Of a DNA stretch of 8,350 bases, positions 5,580 to 8,350 are shown in pieces. The number at the start of each line of letters is the position of its first letter. The first letter of the stretch is position 1. A model generated the notes under the pieces. The model searched no databases. It was not told where the DNA came from and worked only from the letters and a program-made list of their open reading frames with translations. The DNA is from Myxococcota bacterium (lineage in GTDB: Bacteria; Myxococcota_A; UBA9160; PR03). The position numbers were made by a program, and so were the translations under genes. Location of the stretch: the NCBI GenBank assembly GCA_025453505.1, contig JALOQG010000151.1, positions 1-8,350 of the forward strand, written 5' to 3'.

Positions 5580-6110
5580 TCAGGGCGCGGGCAACTCCCA
5601 GAGCCGGGCGAACTCCGCGCCGAGCGCCTGCGCCTCCGCCTGCTGCTCGAACGCGAAGCGCGCGGCCGATGCGCCGTCCGCGCCGCGCACGCGCAGCTCC
5701 CACAGCCGCGGCCGCGCCTGCGGCTTGACGTCGGAGCCGATCGGCCGCGCGCGCGCGATCTCGAGCGACGCGATCTGCGCACGCGACACCTCCGCCGCAC
5801 CGCGCAATCCGTCGCGGCTCGCGTCCCACGTCGCGCCGCCGAAGCGCAACGCGACGCCACCGACCCCTGCGATGCCGAGCCCGAGCAGGATCAGCGGCAG
5901 CTTGCGCCCGGCCACCACACCGAGCGCAGCGAGCGCGAGCCCGAACCCGACGATCCCCTTCGCGACGAGCCCGCCCTCCTGCGCGCGGATCACGAACCCG
6001 ACCGGCGTCGGCTCGATGCGATACGTCCCGATCCGCGCAGGCGGCTCGGCCCGCGCGGCGATCGAGAGCAGTACGAAGGCGAGTAGTGCAGTCGACGCGA
6101 ACAGCTTCAT
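5580..6110 (-). CDS. Signal peptide-bearing membrane protein of unknown function
   Basis: A 176-residue protein that I do not recognise. Residues 1-21 look like a signal peptide (MKLFASTALLAFVLLSIAARA, cleavage expected before EPP). A short soluble stretch (about 22-46, with YRIEPTPVGFVIRAQEGG) is followed by two hydrophobic helices (about 48-67 and 70-88) joined by a GRK turn. The soluble C-terminal part (about 90-176) reads like alternating strands, RPRLWELRVRGADG (133-146) and AARFAFEQQ, ending in a helix. This is somewhat like small PH-like or DUF membrane proteins, but that is an impression only. No Shine-Dalgarno sequence precedes the ATG at 6110. TATGCT on the minus strand (plus-strand positions 6119-6124) sits eight bases upstream and could be a -10 box of a near-leaderless message. 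It begins 39 bases after the hicA stop, so read-through from the toxin operon is also possible. Confidence 0.72.
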   Translation of the reverse strand: MKLFASTALLAFVLLSIAARAEPPARIGTYRIEPTPVGFVIRAQEGGLVAKGIVGFGLALAALGVVAGRKLPLILLGLGIAGVGGVALRFGGATWDASRDGLRGAAEVSRAQIASLEIARARPIGSDVKPQARPRLWELRVRGADGASAARFAFEQQAEAQALGAEFARLWELPAP

Positions 6111-6149
6111 GCGCGGCGAGCATATCGCGCGCGAAACGCATCGCGCAGA

Positions 6150-6341
6150 TCAGCCGCCGACCACCGGGACGGAGAGAGATCGGCAGATCTTCTGGGCCAA
6201 TCGATTCGGGATTTCTGCGTGACGGGGCACTGCCTCGACCGCACCGGTCGCAGGATTCGACCACAGCGAGTGCGATCGCCCTTCTCGCTTCAGGTGGCAG
6301 CCATGTCTTCGCAGATGGCGGAGCAATGCTCCCCTGTTCAC
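6150..6341 (-). CDS. hicA: HicA-family toxin (mRNA interferase)
   Basis: A 63-residue protein of the HicA fold (double-stranded-RNA-binding-like), which cleaves mRNA when not bound by HicB. It shows the helix LLRHLRRHGCHLKREG (6-21), then the active-site pattern GRSHSLW with catalytic histidine H24, a strand pair around TGAVEAVPRH (32-41), and the closing helix NRLAQKICRSLSVP (46-59). This matches the subfamily with a PRH-x-EI-x-N motif before a KICR helix. The start is a GTG that overlaps the hicB stop as GTGA, with no separate ribosome binding site, so translation is coupled to the antitoxin. The order is antitoxin first, which is the less usual arrangement for hic loci. Counted over 6181-6340, G+C is about 62%, against about 75% in a sample from the next gene (5881-5940), which suggests acquisition. 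Confidence 0.88.
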   Translation of the reverse strand: MNRGALLRHLRRHGCHLKREGRSHSLWSNPATGAVEAVPRHAEIPNRLAQKICRSLSVPVVGG

Positions 6342-6553
6342 TCGACGACGACCGTGCTGCGAACGGCTTCGGGCGGCATGCCTCGCAGTCCGTCTTCCCG
6401 CCGATCCTCGAGGATCGATGCGATGGCGTCGGCGAGGCTGGCCCGCGCCTCCTCGCCGCTGCGGCCCTGCCCGTTCGCTCCCGGAATCTCCGGGCAGTAC
6501 GCGATGTACCACTCGCCGTCCTGCTCGATGATGGCAGTGAACTCGTTGCGCAT
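6338..6553 (-). CDS. hicB: HicB-family antitoxin
   Basis: A 71-residue antitoxin that masks HicA. The whole protein is the partial RNase H-like HicB domain: EFTAIIEQDGEWYIAYCPEI (4-23), PGANGQGRSGEEARASLADAIASILEDRRED (24-54), then a short tail ending in STVVVE. The WYIAYCPEIPGANGQG block is the family hallmark. No DNA-binding domain (HTH or ribbon-helix-helix) is attached, so this version may not autoregulate strongly. The ATG at 6553 has GAGGT about eight bases upstream and begins where relatives begin. An in-frame GTG at 6595, with its own GGAG, would add 14 residues (VIEIETGESVRGLP) and cannot be excluded. The stop TGA overlaps the hicA start. It lies 134 bases behind the acyl-CoA synthetase, enough for its own promoter. 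Confidence 0.9.
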   Translation of the reverse strand: MRNEFTAIIEQDGEWYIAYCPEIPGANGQGRSGEEARASLADAIASILEDRREDGLRGMPPEAVRSTVVVE

Positions 6554-6687
6554 CGGGAGACCTCGTACGGATTCGCCTGTCTCGATCTCGATCACGCGGA
6601 CTCCAGCGGGACCGCCGGGGTGGCCGAAAAGTAGCCGACAGCCCCCGCCGCGCGCGCCACGCAAGGGCAACTCCGGATCCGCCGCTC
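6554..6687 (-). other. Gap between acyl-CoA synthetase and hicB
   Basis: This 134-base gap should hold the hicBA promoter. I find no convincing -35/-10 pair, no strong terminator for the synthetase, and no long palindrome that would mark a HicB operator. TACTTT on the minus strand within GGCTACTTTTCGGCC (about 6621-6635) is the most promoter-like piece but is weak. The GTG start candidate for hicB lies at 6593-6595. Confidence 0.35.
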
Positions 6688-8350
6688 CTACTCCTCGACG
6701 AACGGATTGACCGCGCCGTCGCTGAGCACGTGCTTCATCACCTTGCCCGTCGCGTTGCGCGGCAGCGGATCGGTGCGCAACTCCCAATGCGCGGGGACCT
6801 TGTAGTAGGCCAGCTCGGCGACGAAACGGGCGAGTTCCTCTGCGCTCGGCGCGGGATCCGCGACGACGACGATCGCCTTCCCCTCCTGCCCGAGTTCGGG
6901 ATGGTCGACGCCGACCACGGCCGCCTCGCGCACGCGCGGGTGCAGCTCCAGACACTGCTCGATCTCCGCGGGATACACGTTCTCGGCGCCGCGCAGGATC
7001 AGGTCGCGGCGACGCGAGTGGATGTAGAGATAGCCGTCCTCGCAGTGCCCGACGTCGCCCGTGCGCAGCCAGCGATCCGGCGAGATCGACGCGGCCGTCT
7101 CCTGCGGGCGCCGCCAGTACTCGCGCATCACGAGCGGCCCGCGGATGTGGATCTCGCCTTCTTCGCCCTCGGCGACGGGCCGGCCCGCGAGATCGCGGAG
7201 CTCGATCTCGACCGTCGGAAGCGGGCGGCCGACCGAGTCCGGCCGCGCGATCAGCTCGTCGCCGGCCTGGATCGTCGCGAGCGCGGTCGACTCGGTCAGG
7301 CCGTAGCCGATCCCGACCGAGCGGCTGGCGGCCGGAAAGGCCTCGCGCATGCGTTCGAAGAGATCGAGCGGCAGCGGTGCGCCGCCCGAACCGATGTGCG
7401 TCACGTGCGAGAAGTCGTAGGACGGGAACGCCGGATGCGCGAGCACGCGATGCATCATGTTGCCCATCGGGCTCCACGACGTGACGCGTTCCGCGACGAT
7501 CACGTCCATCACGCGCTTCGGATCGAAGCGCCCCATCATCCACACGGTCTTCAGACCGTTCGCGAGCGCCGCGATCGCGCCGGCGTAGAGACCCGACACG
7601 TGGAAGAGCGGCGCGTTCACCAGCATGCACGGCTTCGCGCGCGGCGCGAACGTCTCGCCGCGCGCCGCTGCGTCGGCGGCCGCCTTCAGCATCGAGCGCG
7701 CGCCGTGAAAGACCTGCAGGCGCACCATCGCGACGATCCCGCGGTGCGTGTTGACGGCGCCTTTCGGGCGTCCGGTCGTGCCGCTCGTGTAGAGGATCGT
7801 CGCGGCGTCGTCCTCGGCGATCGGAGCATCCGGCAGCGACGCATCGCGAGCGTGCCCCGCGAGCTTCGCGAACTCCGACTCGATCTCGACGACCGGCATC
7901 GCGAGCTTCACGTCCGCGATGCGCGCGAGACGCTTGCGGTCGCCGACCAGCACGCGGGGCTCGCTGTCCGTGAGTCCGTGGAGGATCTCGTCGCGCACCC
8001 ACCAGCCGTTCAGGCCCACCGCGATCGCGCCGAGGCTCACGGTCGCCCAGAACGTGGTGATCCACTCGGGGCAGTTCGCGGCGAGGATCGCGACGCGATC
8101 GCCCGGTCCGACGCCGAAGCGCTCGCCCAACGCCGCCGCCACCGACGCGACGTCGCGCAGGTGTTCCGCGAACGAGATGCGCCGGCCGTCGTCCACGACC
8201 AGATACTCCGCATCGCCGTGCGCGGCGGAAGTCTCGAGCAGCGCGCGCAGCGACGGCAACCGCTCGCGGAACACGCGCGTCGGCACGCCGAGTACGGGCT
8301 CGACGACGATCTCGAACGGCGCACCGGGTCCCGTGAGCCGCGCCTCGATC
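6688..8350 (-). CDS. AMP-forming acyl-CoA synthetase, 5' end outside window
   Basis: An ANL-superfamily adenylating enzyme that activates a carboxylic acid as acyl-AMP and transfers it to CoA. Counting from the codon at 8286, 532 residues are seen. The phosphate-binding loop YTSGTTGRPKG is at 166-176, GYGLTES at 327-333, the ATP ribose-binding TGD at 409-411, the hinge region RRRDLILRGAENVYPAEIE at 425-443, and the catalytic lysine K515 in NATGK. The frame stays open from 8286 to the window edge and encodes at least 21 more residues including LTGPGAPFEIV, a stretch typical of this enzyme group just before the first domain. The GTG at 8286 is therefore not the real start. Long- and medium-chain fatty acids or aromatic acids are all possible substrates. 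No partner gene for beta-oxidation is in the window. Confidence 0.94.
   Translation of the reverse strand, partial: IEARLTGPGAPFEIVVEPVLGVPTRVFRERLPSLRALLETSAAHGDAEYLVVDDGRRISFAEHLRDVASVAAALGERFGVGPGDRVAILAANCPEWITTFWATVSLGAIAVGLNGWWVRDEILHGLTDSEPRVLVGDRKRLARIADVKLAMPVVEIESEFAKLAGHARDASLPDAPIAEDDAATILYTSGTTGRPKGAVNTHRGIVAMVRLQVFHGARSMLKAAADAAARGETFAPRAKPCMLVNAPLFHVSGLYAGAIAALANGLKTVWMMGRFDPKRVMDVIVAERVTSWSPMGNMMHRVLAHPAFPSYDFSHVTHIGSGGAPLPLDLFERMREAFPAASRSVGIGYGLTESTALATIQAGDELIARPDSVGRPLPTVEIELRDLAGRPVAEGEEGEIHIRGPLVMREYWRRPQETAASISPDRWLRTGDVGHCEDGYLYIHSRRRDLILRGAENVYPAEIEQCLELHPRVREAAVVGVDHPELGQEGKAIVVVADPAPSAEELARFVAELAYYKVPAHWELRTDPLPRNATGKVMKHVLSDGAVNPFVEE

Noticed and set aside
6249..6268. 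tRNA T-arm-like GGATTCGACC
   Set aside because: It lies inside hicA, and no acceptor or anticodon stem surrounds it.
6342..6512. Upstream extension of the hicA frame from an ATG at 6512
   Set aside because: It overlaps hicB in another frame and is Arg-rich; HicA similarity starts at the GTG at 6341.
6554..8065. Open frame joining hicB to upstream sequence on the minus strand
   Set aside because: It is a shadow of the acyl-CoA synthetase; only the last 71 codons (hicB) show a protein family.

Overview
This is a GC-rich window (about 62% to 75% G+C in the stretches counted by hand) with densely packed, ordinary bacterial chromosomal genes. Several proteins carry Sec-type signal peptides, which suggests a Gram-negative envelope. 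A high-GC proteobacterium-like lineage (Myxococcota, Binatota or similar) fits the mix of a TetR-P450 pair, an orphan acyl-CoA synthetase and exported SRPBCC and pyrophosphatase proteins. This placement is a guess from gene style, not from a marker gene. I see no rRNA, tRNA, CRISPR array, transposase or attachment site.

Layout. On the minus strand, 1-1536 holds an EamA-type transporter followed by an exported family I inorganic pyrophosphatase, which is cut by the window edge. A 60-base divergent gap contains a 31-base imperfect dyad and leads to a plus-strand exonuclease III (1597-2367). Next comes a plus-strand pair, a TetR regulator (2449-3114) and a cytochrome P450 (3130-4410), with a perfect 24-bp palindrome lying just before the regulator. 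Positions 4411-5579 are the least explained part. They hold a long inverted repeat, a perfect CRP-type TGTGA-N6-TCACA site, a 33-residue membrane peptide with a strong ribosome binding site, an exported SRPBCC protein (4707-5207), a run of six closely spaced hairpins, and a 25-residue membrane peptide. The remainder (5580-8350) is on the minus strand. In transcription order it holds an AMP-forming acyl-CoA synthetase (start outside the window), a hicB-hicA toxin-antitoxin pair, and a two-helix membrane protein of unknown function.

How the genes may work together. The TetR protein most likely represses itself and the P450 15 bases behind it by binding the palindrome inside its own promoter. 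The P450 needs a ferredoxin and reductase that are not in the window. The acyl-CoA synthetase could serve lipid or aromatic-acid metabolism, but nothing here links it directly to the P450. The hicBA pair is a self-contained module whose toxin gene has lower GC than its neighbours.

The most unusual items are the CRP-like promoter with its 33-residue peptide, the hairpin run at 5259-5432, and the dyads in front of the transporter/exonuclease pair and the regulator. No clearly new multi-gene system is evident. The novelty here lies in small proteins and regulatory DNA.
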